From Fallopia convolvulus (lineage: Eukaryota; Streptophyta; Magnoliopsida; Caryophyllales; Polygonaceae): DNA of 64,000 bases. Under the pieces are notes generated by a model, which saw only the letters and a program-made list of their open reading frames with translations, was not told where the DNA came from and searched no databases. The position numbers and the translations under genes were made by a program. The stretch is from assembly GCA_964016875.1 (NCBI GenBank), contig OZ024719.1, forward strand, positions 31,110,679 to 31,174,678, in the 5' to 3' direction. The number at the start of each line of letters is the position of its first letter. Positions within the stretch are counted from its first letter, which is position 1. Shown one piece after another: positions 52,035 through 62,543 of this stretch.

Positions 52035-55022
52035 TGAGAGGGATTTACTTGACAACAAATAAATTTATAGTCAAGACCCCGCTGAGTATAGCGAATTCAG
52101 GACCGTACACGGGAAGCAAGGTTGTGTCTACTTACTAACTAAAAGACGAAAGAAAAGGGCAAAACAAAAGCAAAACAAGGGAAACAAACACATTGAAGAG
52201 GGTCGATACCGACCTTGTCAGGGTCGATAACGGGGTGCAAATTAAGACGAAAAACTAAGTAAACAATGTAACAAACAGAAAATCTAGAGGTCGGTACCGA
52301 CCTAGGGAGGGTCGTTACCGAGGTACCTAGGATTTAAACTTGATTCACAAATAAGAGAAAAATCTAGGATAATTGTCTACCAACATAATCATGCAATTTC
52401 AGACAATATGAATCATAAAAATCATGCCATTAACATAAAGTTATCAACTTTCGTTAAATAAACAAGAAAATCAATCAACTTTCATAAATCAATTCACTTC
52501 ATCTACTTATTTTGATCCAAAGTTTTCAACTTTCATTTCAAACTTTATCACTATTCAAGTTAATAACTTTCTCTTTCAATCAAGTCATAACCATGAATTA
52601 CTTCGACTTTCAACAAAGCATAAGCACAAACAAGAAAAAGAATAGATAGAAGGCATTCAATTTATTCATTCATATCATCCTTCATGCACTGGTCAGAACG
52701 CCGACTGGAGGCAGGTTGAGAAGGTGGGTTCAGGTGGACTTGATCGCATCATGTTGGGTTCCTAATCCCAACCCTAGAATTAAAGATTACTCACTCGTGA
52801 TTGAAGTAAAACAAACAAAGAGATTAAGAGAAAGCATGGCTTAAATTAAACTAAAAGCTTACTTGAATTCAAACACAAAACTTGCCTTAGAAAACAACTT
52901 AGAACACAAGAAATCTCCAACAATTCTCTTCCTTGTGCTCCAAGCAACAACCTTTTCTTTCAATCTCTATAACTTGCGTACGTAAATAAAACCTTGGGGG
53001 AGATCCTCCCACAACTTGTATAAAAAAGGGTATTTATACTAAAACATCTATCTAAAAAGTTTCCATAAAGATAAAAACTACTAAAGATAAAATATCTCGG
53101 AATAAAAACATTAATTGCACTAAGTCGGTCACGTCGTACCGACACGGTGATGTTCGCATTTTTAGTATAGTTTTTAGTAGGTTTTCTTTGCTTATTAGGT
53201 TTAGTTTTGTTTAGTTTAGGTTTAGTTTTGAGTGTTTTTAGATAGTTTTGCATATTTCTATGAAAAGAGTGGAAGCTACGCTATTTTGTGAATTTTGTAG
53301 GTTTTAGCAAGGAAAGGAGCTGAATTTGGAGCATTACAGTGAAAGACGGAGGAGTGCAAGATTGAAGAAGTCAGAGCTTAAGATTACGAGAGGAAGTGTG
53401 GAAGAAAACAAAAGCCCAGGCTCGTTAACGAGGCTGTGAGGGCTCGTTAACGAGGTCACGAAGAAGAAGAATTGAAGATTTATTTTATAATTCAACGATC
53501 CTGAGCGGGAATTTATTTCCGTGTCGGTTGAGTATCTTTTTAGAATCTTTTGGGGTTATTAGAATATGTATTTTAGGTCTTAATATCTTTTTAGATTTTA
53601 TTTCTATCTTTTAGGGTTTGTTTCTATCTTTTTTAGGAAAGTTTATATCTTTTAGCCTTTTTAGTTTTTAGCTTTTTAGTATAAATACCCTTCTATCTAG
53701 CATAGAAAGGGGAGAGCTTTGGGAGAGGAGAATTTTTAGGAGAGATTTTCGAAGGGCCGAGAGAGAGAGAGAGAGAGAGTCGGATCGAAGAGGCTCGGTA
53801 GACGACGGTCACCAAGGTCGTTAGTTTCGATTGTGATTCGGTATTTTGATGTTTTTCGGTTTCTTCTGAATTTCTGTAAGACGATATTTTCTTATTAATT
53901 TGAGTTTTGTTTTGTTTTAATTTTTAATTTGATTGAGATTTTTAGTGTCTTAGTTATGATTAGTGAGTAGTTTCCTTTTCTAGGATCGGGGTTAAGCCTG
54001 ACATAGTTGAGCATGTTTGATGAGTACGATTGTGTTGTGAATGCCTTTTATCTTTGATTGAGAATTGTTTGTTGTGCTTATACCAAAACAAAAGTTGAGG
54101 TAATTTGAGTTTTTAACTTGATTGAAAGAGAAAGTTAGTAACTTGAAGGTTGATATTGTTTGAATACGAAAGTTTCAAGCTTTAGATCCAAAACAAGCAA
54201 ATTAAGTGAATTAGGATGCGAAAGTTTGTTAATTTACTTGTTAAGTCAACGAAAGTTGATGACTCTATCTGTTTAAAGGCATGATCTTATCTTCTTACGA
54301 GTTTTTATGCTTGGCTATGTTGTGGTGTCCCTAAATCCTAGATCTTTGTTTTATTTGAATTATTTCTAGTGAATTTTGTTGGTGAGTACTTGCCTCGGTA
54401 CGAAATTTGATTAGAATTTAATTAGATCGTTAGTTGAAGTGTCTTTGTGTTCGGTGGTTCATTAACGACCCTGACAACGTCGTTAACAAGGCTGCTTGTG
54501 AGTGTTTTCATTTGTTTTTAGTAGATTGATAAACGAACAACCTTGCTTCCTGTGGAACGATCCTAACCTCCTTATACTCAACGGGGTCTTGATTATAAAT
54601 TTATTTGTTGTCAAGAAACCCTCATCAAGACACGGGGACCTCGGTATCGACCCCATCAGGGTCGGTTGGACACTGGAAATTACACTTGAGAGCTTCGGTA
54701 CCGACCCCTAGAGGGTCGATATCGAGCTTGGTCTTGACATTGTTCTTGTTATTCTTCACCTCTTCTCTTGGAAATTGTTGGGTTTGTTCCATAGCCTTCT
54801 TCTCTTCCTCCTCTTAGCATGCCTCTCTCTTTTCATGTCCTTGAATTCATCCAAACCCACTTCAAAACCTACACCAAAACACAAAACAAGAGTAGTTTCC
54901 ATACTTTTCACAAAATATGCAAACTATACTAAAAAGACACAAAACACACACAAAAACATAACTAAACAAGACTAGACAACCTAGAAAGACACACTAAAAG
55001 TAAGCTAAAAACACTGACATCA
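52035..55022 (-). repeat. LTR of a second Athila-type family, split by a solo LTR
   Basis: Starts TGAGAGGGATTTACTTGACA and ends CTGACATCA, followed by AAATACCACATACTTAAGCT, which parallels the LTR/internal junction of the 40549 element. Without the solo LTR (53148-54627) it is about 1.5 kb. It contains boxes such as TCGATACCGA (52203), TCGGTACCGA (52291), TCGGTATCGA (54641), TCGGTACCGA (54695) and TCGATATCGA (54716). Family and orientation are inferred from the shared junction and 3' UTR. Confidence 0.75.
53148..54627 (+). mobile_element. Solo LTR of a third related gypsy family (1480 bp)
   Basis: Plus-strand ends are TGATG and CATCA. The sequence GACACGG lies on both sides (53141-53147 and 54629-54635, with one extra A on the right), which probably marks the target duplication. 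Its last 60 bp are the reverse complement of the start of the surrounding LTR (TTTATTTGTTGTCAAG), so it is a relative in opposite orientation. Paired boxes CTCGTTAACGAG lie at 53421-53432 and 53443-53454. A (GA)n run lies at 53759-53779, and TATAAATACCC near 53680 could be its TATA box. Confidence 0.8.
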
Positions 55023-56849
55023 AAATACCACATACTTAAGCTTGCTTGTCCTCAAGCAATCACAAAACAAAAATCAAAATCATCAACACATCTATAGTGT
55101 AATAGCCCTCATCAAAAAGCAAATTTAGCACAAGTAAAATTTAGAGAAGTGACTTAAACGTCATCACACTTATATAAGCGATTAACTAGCACAAGCAATC
55201 ACAATCCAACCAGACAAGTAAATGTGTTTCACTCAACTCTCATGTGTTTAGGCTTTTAATAACAACTATCATTTCAATCCTATATGCAAAAAGTCATAGA
55301 TATTGCTACTTATATTATCATTCATTCTACTAAAGATGTCAAAACAAGCGGAATCATCAAGAGAACTTAGGCACAATGGAAAACTTCATAGAAGCTTCCA
55401 TTCGGCCGTGTTGTAATGGAGCTTGGTAATAACAATAAGGCATGGAAATATTTTGTCTATGTGGTGCTAAAAATCCGGGAATCAAGACTCCTAAACTCTC
55501 CAACACAACTCACCAAAACTTCTCAAATACTACCAAACTCTTTAAACATTAAACACACTCCCTTCTTTTTCATCAACCCAAAATCCCAACTAAATCTCAT
55601 GACACATATATAAAGAATTCTTGGCTTTTCTTCTTTAATTTGCTTGCACTTGTTCACTTTTCTTCCCCCTCTTTTCCTGAATTTCTCTTCTGGGGGATGG
55701 TCGATATCGACCCTACTTGGGTCGATAACGAGCCTGCATCTTCTTTCTTTTACTAACTTCCATCTTTTGTGCATTTCTTTGGAAGCTAAACATCCTTTTT
55801 ACAACTTTTGATCAAGAATGAGACTCCTATAACACCCATCCCTCTTTTTGTACCAATACATCACACTCAACAAAACAAGTTCCAACCCAACTAAGTCCTA
55901 ATCCCCGGATAGGGTCAAGCTTTCATCGACAAGGAAACAATTTTGTGGAGCTAAAAATAGGCTTAAAGAATAAAAAACATGGCTTCCAAAAAGAAAGGAT
56001 AGTGTAAAGGTGGATAGGGAAATAATAAGGCCAATGAAATAAGTTCTCTATCCTCTAATTCCACAAGTAATGAACTAACATCTCATATAGGCTTCAAGAA
56101 ATAAATAACCATATCAATATCAAGAGGTAACATGCAAATAGGAGAGTAAAATCACACAAGAAAACAAGAGGGATTCTTGATGTTGTCCCTATAAGGCCAA
56201 AAAACACAACTCACAAGGTAGCAATTTTTGTTGGATTGCAACTAACTCATACATAAAAGTAATATGTGCTTAATTTCGTCACAAGCTAAAAATTCACACA
56301 AAAACAATTTTCATGGTAGGCTCGGGCCAAACCATCAAAAACATGTCAACGGAATTAAATGATTATGCAAGTAATTAACATCATAGAACCATAAGACAAG
56401 GATATCATCCGTCCTAAAAATCTTTTTGTCATTTTTCAGATTTTTTTCATTTTTCATTTTGTTACAAAAAGCATAGAAAGCAACTAAAACCAACTTAAAC
56501 CAACTAAAGACATCAAAGTAAGACATAAAAACACACAAACAAACACAAGAGTTTTCTTTTCCCTCCCTACTCCATACATAAACCTAAAAGCGTCCCTACT
56601 GTAAGAACAAAGCAAGGTAAAAATAAAGAGATAGGGAAAAGAAAAACGAACTCATAAGATAGACTTTCACGCTGTGGAAACATCCTTGAACATTCTTGAA
56701 AGAGAGGACCAATCAAATGGAAAATTCTACAGGGGTCGGTATTGACCATGGGGGGTCGTTACTGACCTTCTTGTGTTTTCGCCGGTTTGCTCCGTTTTGT
56801 TTTGATTGCTGACCATTTTTACCTGTAGTACTTAGCAAACAAATAAATG
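55023..56849 (-). other. 3' untranslated part of the second Athila-type element, truncated
   Basis: Non-coding. It shares blocks with 41953-43698, including AAATACC-CATACTTAA-CTTGCTTGTCCTCAAGCAA and TTCCATTCGGCCG-GTTGTAATGG. Boxes TCGATATCGA (55701), TCGATAACGA (55722), GTCGGTATTGAC (56735) and GTCGTTACTGAC (56756) recur. No ORF, primer site or second LTR follows, so the element is truncated near 56863. Confidence 0.65.
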
Positions 56850-56863
56850 TGAGAGGGATTTAC

Positions 56864-57136
56864 CTCTGGGAGAGGATCTCCTGGGTCCGAGCCTAAAAAA
56901 ATACGTAAATAATGCAAATAATATAAATACAAATAATAATATACGAAATTAAATAAGATATGAAATAAGTGAATATTACAACGATCTGGGCGGACCGGTC
57001 GTCTATAAAACGTCGGTCCGGGCCTTGTGTGTGCGTCTCGATGAGAATCTTGAGAGGCGTAATCAGACGACCCCGTTCGGTTTCCTACGAATTATTAACA
57101 ATTATTAAAAGTATATTAACTTATTATAAATAAATT
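56864..57136. other. Short spacer before CACTA coding DNA
   Basis: No gene. A small hairpin CCTCT-ggg-AGAGG lies at about 56864-56876. Otherwise AT-rich, then likely intronic sequence of the transposase-like gene. Confidence 0.4.
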
Positions 57137-57926
57137 TAAAGTAAAATAACATACCAATTGATGCATGGTATCGACGTGGGACCTTGAACCGCTACTGTGG
57201 TTTGCCGGATTGGTATGCCGGATTTTCTTCGGACGCTCACAATTGGCCTTGTACTCGGGTGTGTTCCAATACGCCACCCAAAGGTCCCAAGCGGCGGAGT
57301 TGATCCAATTCGACTTCTTCCCCGCTCGACGATTCTTCCCAACCTTGTCGTCCTATCGCTTCTTGGCGATCTTCTCGCACAGTAACCGGACCGTCTCGAT
57401 GTCCATACTTGGCTTGGTGGGATCCCATCCGAAGTGCGTCTAAATAAAATTGAAAACAAAATAATTAATCAAACATATAAGTCGATAAATACGAAATATG
57501 TAAAACTTAATGCGAAATAAAAAGAATTTACCCTCCAGGCCTCAAACCATCTAGCCTTTAATGCGGTGGAGGCAAAGTCGAACTCCGACACCCTATCGTC
57601 GGGTTGGCCGGTAATGATGTGCGTGGACCACCACGACACCATTCCCGACGGCTGCAAGCTGCGAGATTTCATAAAACATTTTATAACATGTTTTTAATAA
57701 TATACAAATTTAAAATAAATTGAGTTTTCGTATGGTACGTACCTCCCGCCGCGGATGGAAAGGTCCCATACGCGGTTGGGATCGAGCCCATGGGCGCCGG
57801 AGTAGGGGTCGTGGACCCCTCTGCGGGGGATACCTCGTCATCGGACAAGTGAGGTGTGTCCGTGCGGGTCTCCTCAGAATCGTGCTCCTTGTCCGGAAGA
57901 GGAGCTCATGCACAACGTCCTCCTCT
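57137..57926 (-). pseudogene. CACTA (En/Spm) Transposase_24-like protein, exons with one stop
   Basis: Three likely exons on the minus strand. Exon 57926-57743 is acidic and Pro-rich (D-K-E-H-D-S-E-E-T-R, then T-P-T-P-A-P-M-G-S), ending at GTACGT. Exon about 57652-57530 reads M-V-S-W-W-S-T-H-I-I-T-G and E-F-D-F-A-S-T-A-L-K-A-R-W-F-E-A-W, ending at GTAAAT. Exon 57440-57137 reads H-F-G-W-D-P and W-V-A-Y-W-N-T-P-E-Y-K-A, then K-I-R-H-T-N, G-S-R-S-H-V. The Y-W-N-T-P-E-[FY]-K and G-S-x-S-H-V motifs match the plant transposase domain PF03004. An in-frame TAG lies just before D-D-K-V-G-K near 57347. The exon ends are approximate. Confidence 0.7.
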
Positions 57927-58078
57927 TACTGACATACTAAAACAACAAAAACAACAACACTAACAATAACTACAACTACAACATCAATAATAACTCAAAC
58001 AACAACTTCAAAACTCAACTCCAACAACAACATTATCAACAACAACAACACTAACAACATCATCAACAACATCATGAT
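57927..58078. repeat. (AAC)n-rich imperfect microsatellite
   Basis: AACAACAAC with ATC, ACT and CTC interruptions, almost free of G. Similar to 60445-60735. Confidence 0.85.
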
Positions 58079-59420
58079 GTCGCAAAAATAGTGATCTCCA
58101 GTTAGTATCTTCCCTTGAGTCTTACCCAATTTTTTGTATACATTGACTATAGATTGTGTTTGTTGAATTTAATTTGAATTCATTTACAACCTTACTGCTC
58201 TTGTAAGATTTCTTCTTGTTAGAAATTATGGTCACATGCCTAGTAAATCCTATTCCAATTGACACCTCGCTTAGAGATGATAGTACATATTATTTAGTGT
58301 CTACAACTTCAATATATATGCCTTTTAATTTATTTTGAATACTTTGTAATCATCATTGTCATTAATAGGTGAGTTGGAAATTAACTCTTAGTAATATATT
58401 ATATATGACATTTATGTTTCTTTCCCTTGTTGAACTGATTGATATTTCTACTGTTATTGTGATCTATTTTTATTTGGCTTGCTTAGGTGATTGTTATTCT
58501 TTTGAAATAATGATATGTATATCATATCGTGTTTAAGAAGATTTTTGCATTAATTGTATTGGCATAATTGATAAATCATAATAGTCTATGAAGGATATAT
58601 AGTTTGTTATTACTTACTATATGCTAGACGCAAAACGTTTTCCTAGTATGAATCCTAGATATGATGATGGTGAAATATGAAACTTCAAAAATCCATGTTC
58701 TGCCAAATTTTCCTAAACTAAATAAAAATAGTACATGTATAGAGGATTCTTTCCAACTTAAGATTAATGAGATAGAATCTAGAGACTTGATCAATGAAAA
58801 ACAAAATGCTCGCAACGAAATTGTACATGTATATATGGTTCTAGTTCCGAAAAATGATAACAAATGTTGACTAGATCGATAAAATCTTGAGCTTAATGTT
58901 TGTTAGAAAAAAACAAGTGTGATTTTCAATACATTCTATTTAGGACATACTTTACTTTTAGTGTGTTGAAGGCTAATTACATATTCATGGGTAAATCAAA
59001 TTAGAGTGTTCTGCACATACGTGAATGACAAATGATAGACAAGGCTTATTTGTTCTTAGCTGGGTTGACTAACCTTACTTTTTGAGACCAATAAGGCTTG
59101 AAGTTTGTTGATTGTGATACATAGGTAGTTCATAGTTGCCATTCTCTTTTTGTTTTATGGGTATTAGTTTAATGTTGCTTCTTTCTATGAATGATCATTT
59201 TAACTCATGACACTAAGTAATACAAGGCAAAGTAGTAGAACTTCTTTTGATAGAGAGGCATTTTGACTTTTAAGCTCTTATTCTTGGTGTACCTCTATGA
59301 ATATGTTGAATATTTTATTACATGATCATTACACCTTAAGTGGAAGCATATTTAAGTTGTTTAATGAATAGCTCAATACTCTTATTTTAGTTAATGAATG
59401 TTAGGTTGAATAGGGAAGAT
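58079..59420. other. AT-rich stretch, no gene recognised
   Basis: About 1.3 kb with only short open frames (for example 58661-58870) that have no recognisable product. No element ends seen. Confidence 0.5.
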
Positions 59421-59914
59421 AATGAAGACCATTTTGTTACTAGGAGATGCTCCACGAGTCAAAGGATCCTCCTTGAAGGCCAATAATGCTTTTGATGAAA
59501 CAAAGATATTAGTTATGTGTTCTGTTGAAGTCAACATTGTTGTTTCACATCACATAAGTATTCCTCTTTTTCTTCCAACAGACTTGCCAATGTCCAAGGA
59601 TCAATGGCGCGCGAAGATTACAGTAACAGAGTAGTAGTACCGAAGACGTAGAGGGAGTTTTCTTGCTCTTTTCCCCTTTTTTTAGTCTTTTACTTCTTAA
59701 GGTTCAGTGCTTTTTCTTACTCGTTTGGCTCTTAGTTTGAGTTTCTCGCCTGTCTCTTTACCCCCTCCTCCCCTGCCCCCCCACTCCCCACCTTCCTTTG
59801 GGCCTGCCCGAAATACCCTCCCGACTTTTACTCGGGGCAAGGGTATGTACATCTTGACCCCCCAAATACCGCTCGTTTCGGTTCCAACTGGGTAGATGTT
59901 GTTGTTGTTGTTGG
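59421..59914 (+). mobile_element. 3' end of a second RTE-type LINE/SINE
   Basis: C-rich stretch, then TTGACCCCCCAAATACC, AACTGGGTAGATG and a (TTG)n tail at 59897-59913, the same layout as 5395-5652. The start is not defined. A 70-codon frame at 59422-59634 is not recognisable as RTE reverse transcriptase. Confidence 0.45.
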
Positions 59915-60177
59915 ATTAATTATGTCTTCTTGATTATCAAATAGTATTATTTTTATTTTAAATAAACTATAGTATTGTAATGATGAACTTCATAAGCTGT
60001 TAAATGCCACCGTGTATTATTATGACTATGATATTGTTGGTGTGTATCAAATGATAATGGGGTATGTAAATAAAAGTGCTTTCTTTTTGCTTGTCAGTGT
60101 AGTGGTGGGGTAATGAGGCCAATCAAGTTCTCAAAGAACCGGGTTGACATTTTTTTAAAAAAAGAAATGAACTTTTT

Positions 60178-60441
60178 ATCACGGTTCCTTAAGGAGCCGT
60201 GATAAAAACATGACTAAATATCACGATTCTAACCGTGATATAAACTCAAGTGTAACATACAAGTCCATTATTTATACCAGTTTTTTGGACATTTTATCAC
60301 GGTTATATAACCGGGATAACAAAGTATCAATTATCACGGTTCCTTCACCCTTTGTTTTTTATCCCAAACATATTATCACGGTTAAAAACCGTGATAACTT
60401 AAGGTATAGATCCGTGATAAAATGCAGTTATTGTACTAGTG
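60178..60441 (-). mobile_element. CACTA transposon terminus with TATCACGG subterminal repeats
   Basis: The right end reads, on the minus strand, CACTAGTACAATAACTGC, a CACTA-type terminus. Inside it are inverted subterminal repeats of TATCACGGTT/AACCGTGATA at 60178-60205, 60219-60240, 60295-60318, 60332 and 60374-60396. The element lies to the left and may include the Transposase_24 exons at 57137-57926. The opposite terminus was not found, so it is probably truncated. Confidence 0.7.
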
Positions 60442-60444
60442 TCA

Positions 60445-60735
60445 TCAACAACAACTTAAACAACAACAACATCAACAACAAAACTCAACCACAACAACAA
60501 CATCATGAACAACAATAACAACAACAACAAAACTCAACTTCAACAACAACAACTACAAAATCAACAACATCAACACGTACAACATCAACAACAAAACCCA
60601 ACCACAACAACAACATCATGAACAACAACAACAATAACAACAAAACTCAACTTCAACAACAACAACTACAACATCAAAAACTACAACATCAACAACAACA
60701 AAAATAATAACTTCAACAACAACAATCAAATTCAA
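60445..60735. repeat. (AAC)n-rich array with a higher-order duplication
   Basis: AACAACAAC-based sequence. A segment from about 60470 to 60554 (CTCAACCACAACAACAACAT onward) is repeated from about 60587 with few changes, a period near 117 bp. Almost no G on this strand. Confidence 0.85.
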
Positions 60736-60940
60736 GTGGAGGCCAATCCAAAAAAAAAAAACAAATTCAACCAAATTCAATCGAAAAATCAACCTAATTT
60801 AAACAAATTCAATCAAAAAATCAACAAAAAAAACCCAAATACAATCATTAAACCAACCTAAATTCAACAAATTCAATCAAAAATCAACCTACATTCAACA
60901 AATTAAACAAGTTTCGGGTTCTAACCTTAAACGGATGCGG
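60736..60940. other. A/C-rich low-complexity stretch
   Basis: Repeats of AAATTCAATCAAAAATCAACC type, non-coding. Confidence 0.6.
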
Positions 60941-60944
60941 CGCG

Positions 60945-61290
60945 AAGGCTAGATGGCGGAGGTGGTGACGAACGGCACGGGAGGTGGCGCGGGAGGAGGT
61001 GCGGGAGGGCGCGGGTGGGCGCGGGACAACGCAAAGGAGGAGGGGGGAGGTGTGGATGAGGAGGAAAGAGGAGGAGGAGAAGGGAGGAGGGAGGATGCGG
61101 CGCGGGATGCGCGGTGGAGGACGGAGGAGGAGGCGCGGGAGGCGGCGGAGGAGGAGGGGGAAGAGGGAGGAGGCGGCGCGGGATGCGCGGAGGAGGAGGG
61201 AGGAGGCGGCGCGGGAGGCGGTGGAGGGAGGATGCGCAGAGGGAGGAGCCGACAAAGAGGGGAAAAGAGGAGGCGGAATTGTCAAGGGAA
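60945..61290. repeat. GGAGGA/GGCGCGGGA purine-rich minisatellite
   Basis: Variants of GGAGGAGG, GGCGCGGGA and GGATGCG. Open frames exist on both strands because the sequence has few stops, giving Gly/Glu/Arg or Pro/Ser/Arg low-complexity peptides. I do not accept them as genes. G-rich runs could form quadruplexes. Confidence 0.8.
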
Positions 61291-61327
61291 ATGAAGAGGA
61301 AGAAGACGAACCGCGTTTTATGTTTGG

Positions 61328-61590
61328 GTTAGCGATCATGTGGTCGCTAACCCTAAAATTTGGAAACGGCGCCTTAATTTTCAGAATCCCTCCAATTTTT
61401 GGGATTTTGCCCCCATTTGTTTCATTTTAGCGACCATATGGTCGCCAAAGCCCCAAAAAATTGAATTCTGTGCAAAAAATGAGTTCTGATATCAAATTTC
61501 GAGTTGGAGACCACATGGACGCAATTATGGAGACCATATGGTCGCTAAACCGGAAAATAAGTCCAGTCTAGCGACCATCTAGTCGCTAAA
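61328..61590. repeat. Subterminal repeats of a second CACTA element (TTAGCGACCATATGGTCGCTAA)
   Basis: Inverted motifs at 61328-61351, 61427-61448, 61530-61548 and about 61568-61589 all centre on GACCATATGGTC variants flanked by TTAGC/GCTAA. Such clustered inverted repeats mark CACTA subterminal regions. The terminal CACTA sequence itself was not found. Confidence 0.6.
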
Positions 61591-61726
61591 TAGAAAAATA
61601 TGGGGGCAAACAACTACAATTGTGCCAAACAAACATTTGTCTTAGACTACGAGATGACCGAAATTATCTTATGTGACAAAAAACTCAATTGTACCAAAAC
61701 AAACAACTGAACTGCTTCGAAACTAA

Positions 61727-61815
61727 ACCAAGTTACAAACAACTTCATTGATTCCAAACGAAACCAAGTTACAAACAACTTCATTGCTTCCAAACGAAAC
61801 CAAGTTACAAACACT
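61727..61815. repeat. 36-bp tandem repeat, about 2.5 copies
   Basis: Unit AACCAAGTTACAAACAACTT-CATTG(A/C)TTCCAAACGA, with a shorter third copy. Confidence 0.85.
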
Positions 61816-61916
61816 TGGTTCCTAAGTACATTAAACGAAGTGACAAACAACTAAATCAAACGACACTTGCTTCCTTTTAAGTGGAAACATAAACAAATAC
61901 TAACATTAATGGACTC

Positions 61917-62225
61917 TCAAGTTGTACGTGGAGTATCAACTGCCTGGATCTCAACAGCTTCGAGCACGCGAAGCTGTACAACTGTTTCCCTAGCCGCAAT
62001 GCAATCAGTGATGTCGTTGCCGTTTAAGAAAAAATGGCAAAATCCTGGTGGTGCTCCCCCGGGAGATAATGTCCAATCAACGATCACTACTTTCAATTGG
62101 AGATTTGGTGTGGTGCTCCATTCGGTTCTTGTCTCCCTATTCCCACGCACACGCACAATGGAGAAGTTGATCACTTCTTGAGCTAAGGCGGTCGTTCGCC
62201 TAGTACACGCTCTCCTTTGAGCCAT
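61917..62225 (-). CDS. Hypothetical 102-aa protein downstream of the CACTA transposase
   Basis: Open frame from ATG 62225, reading MAQRRACTRRTTALAQEVIN at the start. It has a central F-C-H-F-F-L-N-G-N-D-I-T-D-C segment. No domain recognised. It lies on the same strand as the CACTA transposase exons, about 320 bp beyond them, so it could be an exon of the element's second gene. A chance frame is also possible. Confidence 0.3.
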   Translation of the reverse strand: MAQRRACTRRTTALAQEVINFSIVRVRGNRETRTEWSTTPNLQLKVVIVDWTLSPGGAPPGFCHFFLNGNDITDCIAARETVVQLRVLEAVEIQAVDTPRTT

Positions 62226-62420
62226 TGATCGGAAGATTTGAGGATGGAAGTTTTAGGTGGGATTTGTTGTTGGAATTTGAGGTGAAGATGGAGCTTTCAC
62301 TAGGATTTGATGTTGGAATTGGAGATGGAAATCTCCTTTTATGGTTGGAAAGGATGAATCAGAATAGTAAATGTGCATGCATGACTCTTGTCATGGTAAT
62401 AGTGTTATCAGAAACGTAAA

Positions 62421-62497
62421 TGTTAATAGTGTTATCATAAAAGTGAATGGCAATACAATAGTGTTATCATAAAAGTGAATGGCAATACAATAGTAGT
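62421..62497. repeat. About 34-bp tandem repeat, 2+ copies
   Basis: AGTGTTATCATAAAAGTGAA followed by TGGCAATACAAT occurs twice, with a diverged third copy to the left. Confidence 0.85.
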
Positions 62498-62543
62498 ATT
62501 CTGATTACATGTCTTCCTCATCTGTATCCGTCTCACTCTCAAA

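Noticed and set aside
52035..56863. A complete retrotransposon with two LTRs
   Set aside because: Only 14 bp of the LTR start recur at 56850; there is no second LTR and no primer-binding site.
60953..61430. Long open frames on both strands in the GGA/GGCGCGGGA tract
   Set aside because: They translate to Gly/Glu/Arg or Pro/Ser/Arg low-complexity peptides and exist only because the repeat has few stop codons.
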